From an uncultured Leptolyngbyaceae cyanobacterium (GTDB lineage Bacteria > Cyanobacteriota > Cyanobacteriia > Leptolyngbyales > Leptolyngbyaceae), in NCBI GenBank assembly GCA_938023035.1, contig CALIDI010000016.1, forward strand, positions 1 through 64,000: 64,000 nucleotides of DNA, given 5' to 3'. Below the pieces are notes generated by a model, which had not been told where the DNA came from, did not search any database, and worked only from the letters and a program-made list of their open reading frames with translations. Position numbers and translations under genes: made by a program. Position 1 is the stretch's first letter; every line of letters starts with the position of its first letter. Below are positions 17,833 through 26,768 of the stretch, in pieces.

Positions 17833-18882
17833 TAATTTCACACCCACCGTAGAACCTCTTCCTTCAAACACGGAGCCAATCTTGCGCTGTTCGATTCTGG
17901 CCTTGACCTTGGGTGTGATCGAGGCCGGTAGTGAGACATAACCCACCTCGTCTACCAGTTTGGCATTAGCAGGGTCAACATAGAATTCAGCCATGGCTTT
18001 GACTTCCGGCTTATCCAGAGAAGCTTTTTTAACATAAACAAACTCAGGACGAGACAGGGGCTGATAAGTACCATCCTGAATGGTCTGCGGTGAAGGTTCG
18101 ACGCAACCATTCCCGTTGTCAATAGCAACAAGACCTAGCTTATCCTTGTTCTCAACGTAATAGGCATAGCCAAAAAAGCCTAATGAATTAACATCAGTCG
18201 CCACACCCTGCACTAATACGTTGTCGTCTTCGCTAGCAGTAAAGTCACCCCGGCTCTTACCTTCTCCTCCAACAATGGCGCTAGTAAAGTAGTCATAGGT
18301 ACCCGAATCCGTCCCTGCACCATACAGTACTAAAGGTTGATTCGGAAAGTCAGGCCGAATCTGATTCCAGCTCTTAATCTTACCCTGAGCCGCAGGCTCC
18401 CACATCTTCTTCAGTTCCTCAACTTTGAGGCACTTGGCAAATTCATTCTTAGGATTAATAACGACTGACAACCCATCAAAGGCAACAGGCAGCTCGACGT
18501 ACTCAATGTTGTTTTTCTTGCACAGCTCCACTTCCGAGGGCTTAATGGGTCGAGAAGCTCCTGTGATATCAGTTTCACCAGCGCAGAACTTCTTGAAGCC
18601 ACCGCCAGTCCCTGAAACGCCCACCGTCACCTTTACATTGGGATGCTTCTTCTGAAACTCTTCTGCCATTGCTTCGGAGATCGGAAACACGGTACTAGAA
18701 CCATCAATCAAAACGCTCCCACTCAAGTTTGAGGCGGGAGCCGTGGTTGCAGCTGGATCGGCTGATTGAGTGCCACCACCGGTTGTGGTTTGGTTTCCAG
18801 CACAAGCTGCCGAAGCTAATACGCTAAGAGTCACAAGAAAAGCAAGCGGCTTCTTGAGGTTAGCGTTAGTTGTAAAGACCAT
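17818..18882 (-). CDS. pstS: Phosphate-binding lipoprotein PstS
   Basis: Periplasmic phosphate receptor of the Pst importer. A lipoprotein signal peptide ends in LASAAC with Cys27 as the acylation site; position -3 is Ser rather than the commoner Leu. The phosphate-binding loops are clear: [17 protein letters not shown] and [19 protein letters not shown], then [15 protein letters not shown] 18882 has GGGGAG upstream and is preferred over 18918. It is first in the operon, behind the Pho box at 19037-19066. The length of 354 residues is typical. Confidence 0.96.
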   Translation of the reverse strand: MVFTTNANLKKPLAFLVTLSVLASAACAGNQTTTGGGTQSADPAATTAPASNLSGSVLIDGSSTVFPISEAMAEEFQKKHPNVKVTVGVSGTGGGFKKFCAGETDITGASRPIKPSEVELCKKNNIEYVELPVAFDGLSVVINPKNEFAKCLKVEELKKMWEPAAQGKIKSWNQIRPDFPNQPLVLYGAGTDSGTYDYFTSAIVGGEGKSRGDFTASEDDNVLVQGVATDVNSLGFFGYAYYVENKDKLGLVAIDNGNGCVEPSPQTIQDGTYQPLSRPEFVYVKKASLDKPEVKAMAEFYVDPANAKLVDEVGYVSLPASITPKVKARIEQRKIGSVFEGRGSTVGVKLEDLL

Positions 18883-19022
18883 AAAACTCCCCTTTGGATT
18901 CCTCATTACAGTGTACAAACATAGCTCAGATCACCTTCCTACCAAGATCTGGCCTACTAGGAGGTCGCTCTAGCATCTAGCCGAAGCGGTTTAAACTACT
19001 AGGAAAAACTCAAATGTAGCGT

Positions 19023-19066
19023 ATCATAGCTTGCTCTAATTTGCTCAAGATTAATTCGAGGTTAAG
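19023..19066 (-). promoter_or_regulatory. Pho box and -10 element of the pst operon
   Basis: On the minus strand CTTAACCT (19059-19066), three bases, ATTAATCT (19048-19055), three bases and a weak GCAAATTA (19037-19044) match the cyanobacterial Pho-box design of 8-base repeats with 3-base gaps. Eight bases further lies TATGAT (19023-19028) as a -10 box, with no -35 box needed, as expected for an activated promoter. The inferred leader before pstS is about 130 bases. SphR/PhoB control is inferred from the motif. Confidence 0.75.
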
Positions 19067-19764
19067 AGGAACAGCTCATCTCTGCAAATATTGCTAAGCA
19101 AAAAAATGATAAAGATAGGAACAAAAGATTTAGTTATTATAATAATGTCAACAAAGATAATTTGATTTTCGAGGCTTAAACCCTAGGTCAGCCTTAAAGA
19201 ATATCTTTTTTTAAAGTTAAAGGTATCCGTAATTCTCAGTATGAGAATGCTGCTCGTCTAGAGATTTGATTTCAATTGGCTGCGATAGCCGGAACTATCA
19301 CTCTACCGTTGAGAAAATCGATCAAAGAAGCGTTTGCAGGCTCTCAAATTAGAGTGAATGTTTCAAAATAGGAGTTGATCTAAAAGCAGGGCTAAGCTTG
19401 AAAAATTAGCTCAATCTCTGAAGCCTTAGTGATGATAGGCTCATGTGCTTGCTCTATAAATTATTTGAAGGCTTTTGCTAAAGACTTGATGATCGAATGC
19501 TTTCTGAGAGGATGTTTTCAAGGCTTGTCTTTCTCGTACTCTCGCTCCTGAAGTTGCGACCTTATGCAGAAAGTCTGCCTCTGCTAGTAATGGAAGGCTC
19601 CGGTTGGGGGAGATCTGTGCTGGTAGACTTGGCCTCATCTCATCGCAGTTTTCACTGCCGGACATTTTTCTAACATCCTCTTAAGGTGCATGCAAGGGAG
19701 AGAATAATTTGAAGGTGCTCGTTTTGATCAGCAGGGGAGCCTCTTTTTCAATACGTTGATGATT
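19067..19764. other. Long spacer upstream of the pst promoter
   Basis: About 700 bases between the Pho box and the end of ppk. It is AT-rich near 19080-19230. One open stretch on the minus strand (about 19441-19665) lacks a ribosome site and protein-like composition. I see no gene here. Confidence 0.45.
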
Positions 19765-21942
19765 TTATTTGGCTAGTTCCATCAACAGGTTTTGGGCGCT
19801 TTGCTCAGTTTCGCCAGGGGCAGGGCGACGTTGAACGTAGTGGCCATCAGGCTGGAGTTCCCAGGCGTGGCGGTTATCGGCCAGCATAATGCCTAGCATT
19901 TCCTCCAGGTCTTTTGCGATCGCCGCATCTTCTACCCGTACAACGGCTTCCACTCGCCGATCCAGATTGCGCGTCATCCAATCGGCACTGCCAATATAAA
20001 CTTCCTCTTCCCCTTGATTGTGAAAGTAGAAGACCCGTGAGTGCTCGAGAAACCGTCCGACGATGCTAATGACCCGAATATTTTCACTGACCCCTGCCAG
20101 CCCCGGACGCAGGCAGCACATCCCCCGTACAATCAGATCAATCTGTACCCCCGCCTGAGAAGCCTCATAAAGGGCTGCGATGATAGGCGGATCAATGAGG
20201 GCATTCATTTTTGCCACAATCCGAGCATGCCGGCCCTGTCGAGCATGGTTTGCTTCGCGTTGAATCAAGGCTAGAAAGCGATCGCGAAGATTAACCGGAG
20301 CCACCAACAAGCGTCGATAGACCTGTTGGCGGGAGTACCCCGTCAAGTAATTAAACAAGTCGGTTAAATCAGCCCCCAACTCAGGGCGGCAACTTAATAA
20401 CCCAATATCCGTATAAAGGCGGGCCGTTTTGGGATTGTAATTGCCCGTACCAATGTGGACATAGCGACGAATGCACTGCTCTTCTCGGCGCACGACCAAA
20501 ATGACCTTAGTATGGGTTTTGAGGCCCACCAGACCATAGACCACATGCACTCCCGCGCTTTCTAGTTGGCGTGCCCAGTTAATGTTGTTCTCCTCATCGA
20601 AGCGGGCCTTCAGCTCAACTAATACCGCCACCTGTTTACCATTCTCGGCAGCAGCAATCAGTGCCTTCACAATGGGTGAATCACCCGAAGTGCGATACAA
20701 CGTCATCTTAATAGCCAGCACATCGGGGTCATGGGCCGCCTGGTTGATAAACCGCTGCACTGTACCAGAAAACGAATGGTATGGGTGATGTAACAACACA
20801 TCATGTTTACGAATCTCTGCAAAGAGATCTAGTTCTTCGCTGCGGCTACCTTCTCGTTTATGGTCTAAATGCCGGCGCAGGCGGGGGGGTAGCACCGGTG
20901 ACCAGGGCGGATCGCGTAACTCTGGAACAGCTAAACCTGCCAGGGTAAACAGATTTCGCAAAGAAAGCATGCCCTCAATTGCATAAACATCCGCCTCGGT
21001 TAGCTCTAACTCTTGCTGAATCACTTCACGCATGCTGACTGGCATCTCGGAGTGAACTTCTAGCCGCACCACAGAGCCACCCAGCCGCCGCTTACGCAGT
21101 TCCTGTTCTACTGCCTGCATTAAATCATCGGCTTCATCCTCAGCTAAAGCTAGGTCACCATCCCGCGTGACCCGAAAGGGATAGTATTCCTGGATATTCA
21201 TGCCAGGGAAGAGCGCTTCTAGGTTATGGGCAATCACCTGCTCCACAGGAACCCCCGTCCACACGGCTGGCCGGTTGCCCGGCTGTAAGCCAACATTTGC
21301 AGGCAACTCTAAAAAACGGGGCAGCAACTGAGGGATTTTGACCCGAGCGAAAAATTCTTCACCCGTCACCGGATCTTTGACTACCACTGCCAGGCTGAGG
21401 CTGAGATTTGAAATGTAGGGAAAAGGGTGCCCAGGGTCAATGGCCAGTGGTGTTAAAATGGGAAAGATCTGCTCCTCAAAATATTGCTGTAAATAGGCGC
21501 GCTGCTCCTGATTTAAGTCGATGTAATCTAGCAGGTAAATACCGTGTTCTGCCAGCAGTGGCCGAATCGCTTGCTCAAAGTGGCGATGCTGTTTGGCAAC
21601 GATTGGCCGTAGGCGTTCGCCAATTCGCTGCAATTGCTCTGCCGCTGTCAATCCATCGGCAGAGAGTTTGGTCACTTCAGCGGCAATTTGCTGCTTCAAG
21701 GCCGCGACCCGTACCATAAAGTATTCGTCTAAATTGGCACTAAAAATGGCCAAAAACTTTAGCCGCTCCAGCAACGGGGTTCGAGGGTCGAAGGCTTCAT
21801 GAAGGACGCGATTATTAAACTCTAGCCAGCTCGTTTCACGGTTAAAGTAGTACTGTGGATCTTGCAGGTTGATACTTGTATTTATTTCACTGGTTTCACT
21901 GGCTGCTACCCGTCGTTGTCTTGGCATACTCTGTTCACCCAT
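19765..21942 (-). CDS. ppk: Polyphosphate kinase 1
   Basis: Ppk1 makes polyphosphate from ATP reversibly and stores phosphate taken up by Pst. The N domain begins at YYFNRETSWLEFNNRVLHEA, and the catalytic half contains KMTLYRTSGDSPIVKAL, HTKVILVVRREE and the active-site His region YVHIGTGNYNPKTARLYTD. SADWMTRNLDRRVE near residue 650 is the second conserved stretch. At 725 residues it is full length. The ATG at 21942 or a second one at 21927 could be used. It reads in the same direction as the pst operon but lies upstream of it across an 880-base gap, so it has its own promoter. Confidence 0.96.
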   Translation of the reverse strand: MGEQSMPRQRRVAASETSEINTSINLQDPQYYFNRETSWLEFNNRVLHEAFDPRTPLLERLKFLAIFSANLDEYFMVRVAALKQQIAAEVTKLSADGLTAAEQLQRIGERLRPIVAKQHRHFEQAIRPLLAEHGIYLLDYIDLNQEQRAYLQQYFEEQIFPILTPLAIDPGHPFPYISNLSLSLAVVVKDPVTGEEFFARVKIPQLLPRFLELPANVGLQPGNRPAVWTGVPVEQVIAHNLEALFPGMNIQEYYPFRVTRDGDLALAEDEADDLMQAVEQELRKRRLGGSVVRLEVHSEMPVSMREVIQQELELTEADVYAIEGMLSLRNLFTLAGLAVPELRDPPWSPVLPPRLRRHLDHKREGSRSEELDLFAEIRKHDVLLHHPYHSFSGTVQRFINQAAHDPDVLAIKMTLYRTSGDSPIVKALIAAAENGKQVAVLVELKARFDEENNINWARQLESAGVHVVYGLVGLKTHTKVILVVRREEQCIRRYVHIGTGNYNPKTARLYTDIGLLSCRPELGADLTDLFNYLTGYSRQQVYRRLLVAPVNLRDRFLALIQREANHARQGRHARIVAKMNALIDPPIIAALYEASQAGVQIDLIVRGMCCLRPGLAGVSENIRVISIVGRFLEHSRVFYFHNQGEEEVYIGSADWMTRNLDRRVEAVVRVEDAAIAKDLEEMLGIMLADNRHAWELQPDGHYVQRRPAPGETEQSAQNLLMELAK

Positions 21943-22030
21943 ACCCCGTCTAAAGACTGGCTTAAAACTGCGTCGTAACTGTGGCCTTCAGTCGCAAAAA
22001 TGGGCGACTCCCAAGCGGCTGCTCACAGCA

Positions 22031-22261
22031 CTAAAAAACCTCATCCTCTTGCCCGACCCACCATTCTCCTAAATTCATGACAGCCTGATGAATATCGACT
22101 AATTCCCGTTCGTACTCTTCTGGAGATAGGTTGGGTTTGCGCTCTTGTAGCTTTTTGAGGCGGAGTTGTGCCAGCAGCCATGGCTTGGAAATACCACCGG
22201 TTTGCTCAATATATCGAGCCAGGCGATCGCTCATTGTTGGCGGAATGTTAGGACTATCCAT
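22031..22261 (-). CDS. Small conserved-looking hypothetical protein
   Basis: A hydrophilic, helical protein of 76 residues (MDSPNIPPTMSDRLARYIEQ at its start) with charged, coding-like composition: LRLKKLQERKPNLSPEEYER, and a tryptophan-rich acidic end. I do not recognise a family or function. The frame stays open to 22396, with another ATG at 22294, but the upstream text is not protein-like. It ends 88 bases before the ppk start region on the same strand, so it could be co-transcribed with ppk. Confidence 0.6.
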   Translation of the reverse strand: MDSPNIPPTMSDRLARYIEQTGGISKPWLLAQLRLKKLQERKPNLSPEEYERELVDIHQAVMNLGEWWVGQEDEVF

Positions 22262-22420
22262 CCAGAGATTGTACGCAAAAAGGTTTAACCCCATCTTACT
22301 GGGTAACAAAAGCGAATAGCACTTCAGCCAAAACGCTGAGACCCGTGTACATCGCTGATACCGATTGAACCCAAAATGCAGCAGATACCCAGTCAAACGC
22401 TGAGTAGTGCAGGGCAGCTA

Positions 22421-22520
22421 CTAGTACAGCAAAGTAGAAATTTCTGGACTCGCCTCAGCCATCCTCCTCCTCTTTTCTGGAATGACCGGCAGGGCTATGC
22501 TCCTTTCCTCATCAAGGGAG
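22421..22520. repeat. Dispersed repeat family A, copy 1
   Basis: It begins CTAGTACAGCAAAGTAGAAA, then TTTCTGGACT and a CTCAGCCATCCTC block, and ends in a purine-rich GGGAGCAGGGGGG. Similar copies lie at 37502-37610 and 39719-39780. All are intergenic. No open frame or transposase is associated, so it may be a non-autonomous element remnant or a retained structured RNA. Confidence 0.65.
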
Positions 22521-22560
22521 CAGGGGGGCCAGACAGATGACTTCGTCTACTAGCCAAATC

Positions 22561-22608
22561 GCCCATCGTTCGATCCGCTCACCCAATGTCCAAAATCCTA
22601 GGTGGGAT
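22561..22608. repeat. Dispersed repeat family B, copy 2
   Basis: GCCCATCGTTCGATCCGCTC followed by CAAAATCC resembles 199-235 and 57273-57320. This copy lies 40 bases after a family A copy. Confidence 0.5.
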
Positions 22609-22766
22609 GAAATTCTGAACCTGGGTAGGGTTTCTAAAGCTCTGTGGCTATCGATCGCCATCAATTAATATGGCGACGGCAAGATGACGACGGCTATAGC
22701 CGGGATATGGTTTTGGAGGCTAGATCACTCCCTTTGAAGCTCGTTGATTGACAAAACTTTTTCGCT

Positions 22767-22874
22767 GGCGGCTGGAAGCCGCGCCTACAGATGCACAACC
22801 CGCGCAGGCGGGTTTTCGGTAAGGGTAGAGAGGCAGCGCCCGACTTTGTTGATGTCGCAGCGGTTTCAACCGCC
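22767..22874. repeat. Cluster of three small GC-rich hairpins
   Basis: Three palindromes follow one another: GCGGCT-GGA-AGCCGC (22768-22782), AACCCGC-GCAG-GCGGGTT plus TT (22797-22816), and GCGGTT-TC-AACCGC (22860-22873). This style is typical of short dispersed repeats in cyanobacterial spacers. The middle hairpin's arms reappear, with order reversed, at 63486-63505. It lies 150-260 bases before the PTPA-CTERM gene. The rest of 22262-23026 shows no gene. Confidence 0.6.
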
Positions 22875-23026
22875 CGGTGCCCAGGTTTTGTCAGTCAATC
22901 AGCCCTTTGAAGGGTATAGAGACCCGATAAACACAGAGTAAAGTTTATATCAAGCTATTGGGAGAATTTCGGTTTTTACGGGTGCTATTCGTATCTGGGA
23001 GTAGAAAACCTTACTCAGTACCTGCA

Positions 23027-23266
23027 ATGCTTGTAAAACTACTAATTCTGCTGTTGCCACTTTTGTTTATGACGGTTGGAGCAAGTCGGACGAGGCCACG
23101 TCGTCTAGTCACTCCGCCCCAGGTGTCTAGCCCCACTCCTACGAATACTCCCACGCCGATTCCTACACCGGCCCTCCTCCCTGGCCTGGCCGCACTGGGG
23201 GCACAAGTGGTACGCAAACGGCGGGCAGAGGCGGCTGCAATCACGGAGGCCGACGTTACGGAGTAA
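23027..23266 (+). CDS. Miniature PTPA-CTERM sorting-signal protein
   Basis: A 79-residue protein made of little more than export and sorting signals. Residues 1-18 form a signal peptide (MLVKLLILLLPLLFMTVGAS), about 20-45 a Pro/Thr/Arg-rich linker, and PTPALLPGLAALGAQV then RKRR forms the PTPA-CTERM-type motif, hydrophobic stretch and basic patch. A short acidic tail follows. Proteins with this tail are thought to be processed or anchored at the cell surface, in analogy with PEP-CTERM and exosortase. ATG 23027 is chosen because it begins the signal peptide; the frame stays open to 22958. Its 3' end overlaps convergent murE by 11 bases. Confidence 0.75.
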   Translation: MLVKLLILLLPLLFMTVGASRTRPRRLVTPPQVSSPTPTNTPTPIPTPALLPGLAALGAQVVRKRRAEAAAITEADVTE

Positions 23267-24758
23267 ACCGCTCGCATAGGGCAGCCCTAGCCTGTTCTCG
23301 ATCGTCAAAGTGGATCTTTTCCGTGCCCAAAATCTGGTAGTCTTCATGGCCCTTACCCGCAATCAGCACCCCATCTCCGGGTTCTGCCAGGGCAATCGCG
23401 TGCCGAATAGCGACGGCTCGATCAGCGATGACAATCGCATCACTCTCTGCGGGAATGCCTGCTACGACATCCTCTAGAATTTGGTGGGGGTCTTCGGTAC
23501 GGGGGTTATCGGAGGTGACAATCACCTGATCGGCCAGGGTGGCAGCAATTCGGCCCATCTGAGGACGTTTGGTGCGATCGCGATCGCCGCCACAGCCAAA
23601 CACACAAATCATCCGACCGGGAATAAAGGGGCGGGCTGCCTTTAGCAAGTTTTCTAAACTATCGGGGGTGTGGGCATAGTCCACAATCACACTAATATCC
23701 TGCTGGGGGGAAACCTCGACCTGCTCCATCCGACCCGGTACTCCAGCAAACTGGGGTAAAGCGTGCAGAATGGTTTCTAAATCGACTCCGAGCCAAAGCA
23801 CAGATGCAATCGCCGCCAGAAGGTTAGACAGATTAAATTGCCCTACTAATGGAGAGCGAAAAGGGCGGGTTCCCTTGGGGGTATGCAGCACGCCGCTCAC
23901 TCCAGTGGCCCCATAGGTCAGGTCGCTGGGCCACAAATCAGCCGCCGCATCTGCCGTGCTGTAACTCCAAACCGGGTTACGCTCTATAGACGCAATCAGT
24001 TGTCGCCCATAGGCATCGTCCCAATTCACCACGGCTAGCCCCTGCAAGTAGGTAGGGCTAAACAGCAAAGCTTTTGCCTTGAAATAATCTTCCATATCTT
24101 TATGGAAGTCCAGGTGGTCTTGGGTCAGGTTTGTAAACACCCCTACCTCAAAAGGACAGCCCAGCACCCGGCCCTGAGCCAATGCATGGGAACTCACCTC
24201 CATCACCCCTAAATCGCAACCAGCAGCGACAGCGGCAGCAAATTGTTGCTGCAACTCCACGGCAAACGGGGTAGTATGCAAAGCGATTTGCTGATATCCC
24301 CGCCAGCGCGTATAAAGGGTACCAAACAAAGCCGGGTGATGGCCTGCCTGGGTCAAAAAATGCTCAATTAAATGGGTGGTGGTAGTTTTGCCATTGGTAC
24401 CGGTTACCCCCACTAGCTTTAGTTGCTGGGCTGGCGCACCATAGAAGTTAACCGCCAGTTGGGCGCAGGTTTGAACCAGGTTATCTGCCACGATTAAGCA
24501 GGGGTTTCCAGAGGCATCGATCTTCGCACGGGTTCGTTCATAGGCCTGGGGAGAAATCACAGCGGCGATCGCTCCGGCGGCGATCGCCCCCGCCCAAAAC
24601 TCGCCCCCATCTACCCGCGTTCCTGGCATACCAATAAACAAATCCCCCGACTTGCAGGCCAGGGAATTGGTGCTCAACCCGGTCACCTCTGTAGCCAGGG
24701 CTGGATGCTCTGACACGACGAGATTAGGAACGGTTGCTAATAAATCACTTAACTTCAT
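23256..24758 (-). CDS. murE: UDP-N-acetylmuramoyl-tripeptide synthetase
   Basis: MurE adds the third residue of the peptidoglycan stem peptide in the cytoplasm. The ATP loop TGTNGKTTT lies at residues 119-127. DNPR at 417-420 (TSDNPRTEDPH) is the signature of enzymes that select meso-diaminopimelate rather than lysine. The length of 500 residues is normal. It is last in a tight minus-strand run with two small genes upstream, 26 bases apart each. Confidence 0.96.
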   Translation of the reverse strand: MKLSDLLATVPNLVVSEHPALATEVTGLSTNSLACKSGDLFIGMPGTRVDGGEFWAGAIAAGAIAAVISPQAYERTRAKIDASGNPCLIVADNLVQTCAQLAVNFYGAPAQQLKLVGVTGTNGKTTTTHLIEHFLTQAGHHPALFGTLYTRWRGYQQIALHTTPFAVELQQQFAAAVAAGCDLGVMEVSSHALAQGRVLGCPFEVGVFTNLTQDHLDFHKDMEDYFKAKALLFSPTYLQGLAVVNWDDAYGRQLIASIERNPVWSYSTADAAADLWPSDLTYGATGVSGVLHTPKGTRPFRSPLVGQFNLSNLLAAIASVLWLGVDLETILHALPQFAGVPGRMEQVEVSPQQDISVIVDYAHTPDSLENLLKAARPFIPGRMICVFGCGGDRDRTKRPQMGRIAATLADQVIVTSDNPRTEDPHQILEDVVAGIPAESDAIVIADRAVAIRHAIALAEPGDGVLIAGKGHEDYQILGTEKIHFDDREQARAALCERFTP

Positions 24759-24784
24759 GTCAGCTACCCCTCACAAAGTCACCT

Positions 24785-25162
24785 CTATTGTGGGTGATCG
24801 CCGGCCAAAAAAATCTGTAACATTTGCTCCACCTGAGCGATTGTTGCCCGGGGCGAAAGTCGAGGGAGCCGCACTAGAGTGATCGCAGAACCGTCCGCCT
24901 CTGAATCCGTCAGATTTGGAGCCAACGGTTCCAATGGCTCGGCTTGTTGATTAGAAGCACCCTGATCTAAATCAGGTTGAGCCTTAGGCCCTTGTACCCA
25001 GATCAGCACAGGAATCTCATACTCATAGGCTTGAAACCACTCAGGGCAGGTCGTAATGTCACGCACTTCTAGTTGCAGCGGCAAGCGGGTAATTTGCCTG
25101 AGCTTCGCTTCTAGCCCCTCACACAAATGGCAACCCGACTTACTGTAGAGAATTAAGTGCAT
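24785..25162 (-). CDS. Glutaredoxin-like protein (DUF836-like)
   Basis: A thioredoxin-fold protein of 125 residues starting LILYSKSGCHLCEGLEAKL, with a CxxC motif at Cys11-Cys14, then RDITTCPEWFQAYEYEIPVL containing the cis-Pro expected of glutaredoxins. The C-terminal 60 residues are low-complexity and acidic. A dithiol redox role is inferred; the partner is unknown. GGGAGGG stands before the ATG. It lies 26 bases upstream of murE on the same strand and is probably co-transcribed with it. Confidence 0.82.
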   Translation of the reverse strand: MHLILYSKSGCHLCEGLEAKLRQITRLPLQLEVRDITTCPEWFQAYEYEIPVLIWVQGPKAQPDLDQGASNQQAEPLEPLAPNLTDSEADGSAITLVRLPRLSPRATIAQVEQMLQIFLAGDHPQ

Positions 25163-25188
25163 TGGCTCCCTCCCTTAAACAGATGGCC

Positions 25189-25497
25189 TCAGTATCCTGT
25201 ATAAGTGACCGGAATTCCATGCGCTTCCGCCCATTGTCGCCATTCCTGCACAGTGGGCAACTGGGTCTGAAATTGGTGCTGAATCAGCAACAGCAAGAGC
25301 CGATCCTTATCGGCGGCGGCAATGGTAAGCCAATATTCATAATCGCGATCGCCAAAAAACGATTCAACCCGATCACCCGCTTCCCACCCCTCTAACATCA
25401 GGCTACCATCAGCACAGATCTGCGCCACCAGCCGGCGACTCTCTGCACCGCTCGTCTCATGGCGAATCACAACCTCCAGGTTGGGTAGTTTATCCAT
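25189..25497 (-). CDS. Conserved-looking hypothetical protein
   Basis: A small soluble protein (from MDKLPNLEVVIRHETSGAES) of about 102 residues with beta-like text LVAQICADGSLMLEGW and a C-terminal WRQWAEAHGIPVTYTGY. I recognise the style of cyanobacteria-specific unknowns but no family. The frame continues upstream to a TTG at 25560 (LTYCDAALLIEIFLDERF), which also looks protein-like, so the start is uncertain. It is first of three minus-strand genes leading to murE, each 26 bases apart. Confidence 0.65.
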   Translation of the reverse strand: MDKLPNLEVVIRHETSGAESRRLVAQICADGSLMLEGWEAGDRVESFFGDRDYEYWLTIAAADKDRLLLLLIQHQFQTQLPTVQEWRQWAEAHGIPVTYTGY

Positions 25498-25560
25498 AAA
25501 GCGTTCATCTAGGAAAATCTCAATCAGCAGTGCTGCATCACAGTAAGTCAATAGGTGCAA

Positions 25561-26036
25561 TTAAATTAAAAAATGCGCCTAACAGACTCAAGCATCAGTC
25601 TGCCTCCCTCAACCTCCACCCCTCTCCCAAAAGCAGGAAAAAAACTTCGGTCTTCCTTTCTACCTTGATAGAAGCAGGAGCGAAAGAATGCAGGTGACTG
25701 AAACGAGTCCAGGAATTTCCGCCTTGCTGTAATAGGGAGGTAGGGTGAAACCCCCTTCTTACAACTTCAACTTATCAGTAGTCAAGTCTGATGAATTGGC
25801 ACACTCTGAATTGGCACAAAGTCTTAGCTCATACTACGCTCAATTCATGCCTAAAATCTGCAACGCCGCTCAATCGGCTGAAAAGGTCGGAGGAGCACAC
25901 AACAGCCAAAATGCTCTTTTAGCAAGATAAAATGCAGCACTTCGGGAAAACTGACCCTGATCTGCACTTAATTTACACAGGCTTTCGGTATCGTAGTTAA
26001 GAGCCCAAAAGTTTTGACCCTCCCTCTCCGGAAGAA
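25561..26036. other. 476-bp spacer without a recognisable gene
   Basis: It contains a fragment of the CCTCAACC...CCTCTCCCA repeat type near 25613 and no convincing coding frame; the open stretch at 25745-25930 is not protein-like. It must hold the cysH promoter. Confidence 0.45.
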
Positions 26037-26768
26037 ATGACGCGATCTATTCAACCATTGACTCAGCCGGCAACCCTCGATCTGAAGAAACTCAACCAAA
26101 AATTTGAGAAAGTTCATCCGAAAGATATTCTTGCCTGGTGTGTCGTCAATATTCCGACCGGTTTAGTTCAAACCAGTACTTTTAGTGTGGATGACCTGGT
26201 CATTACCGACTTGCTCTATCGCGATTTATGCCCCGACTTGCCAGTTCCTGTGATTTTTCTCAACACCCTACACCACTTTCCAGAAACTCTAGAGTTCGTT
26301 GCGGCCTGCCAGAATCTCTATCAACTTGATTTGCGCATTTACCAACCCCTAGAGGCGAAAGACCGCAAGACCTTTGCGAAAAGGTTTGGAAAGGATTTAT
26401 GGAAAACGGACCTTACTAAGTTTCACCAGCTTACAAAGCACGAGCCGATGCAACGAGGTCTGCAAGAACTAGGGGCGATCACCTGGATAACTGGCCGCCG
26501 TCGCGACCAGTCAGAGGCATGGGCAAGAATGCCAATTTTTGAGCTAGACCAGCAGCGACGCCTCAAGGTGAACCCCCTGGCCAACTGGACTCGCAAGGAA
26601 AGTTGGGCCTATGTATTTGAGCATGACATTATCTATAACCCCCTACACGATCAGGGCTACCCCAACATTGGGGATGAACCCCTGACCGTTCCCATTCGGG
26701 AGGGCGAAGACACAGGCACGGGCAGTTGGCAAGGCAGTGACGTGACCGAATACGGTTTACACCTGTAG
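26037..26768 (+). CDS. cysH: PAPS reductase (CysH) homologue lacking the catalytic cysteine
   Basis: CysH reduces phosphoadenylyl-sulfate to sulfite with thioredoxin. The nucleotide-binding half looks intact: GLVQTSTFSVDDLVITDLL, FLNTLHHFPETLEF and the substrate loop ITWITGRRRDQSEAW near residues 150-163. The essential C-terminal ECGLH motif, however, reads EYGLHL: codon TAC at 26751-26753 gives Tyr239. The usual Lys before TEC is Val, and the usual GRW is GSW. No CC/CxxC iron-sulfur motif is present, so it is not an APS-type enzyme. As read it could not form the thiosulfonate intermediate. It may be a redirected paralogue, an early pseudogene or a sequencing error. Confidence 0.85.
   Translation: MTRSIQPLTQPATLDLKKLNQKFEKVHPKDILAWCVVNIPTGLVQTSTFSVDDLVITDLLYRDLCPDLPVPVIFLNTLHHFPETLEFVAACQNLYQLDLRIYQPLEAKDRKTFAKRFGKDLWKTDLTKFHQLTKHEPMQRGLQELGAITWITGRRRDQSEAWARMPIFELDQQRRLKVNPLANWTRKESWAYVFEHDIIYNPLHDQGYPNIGDEPLTVPIREGEDTGTGSWQGSDVTEYGLHL

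Noticed and set aside
19441-19665. Minus-strand 74-codon frame upstream of pstS
   Set aside because: No ribosome site and no protein-like pattern; left as spacer.
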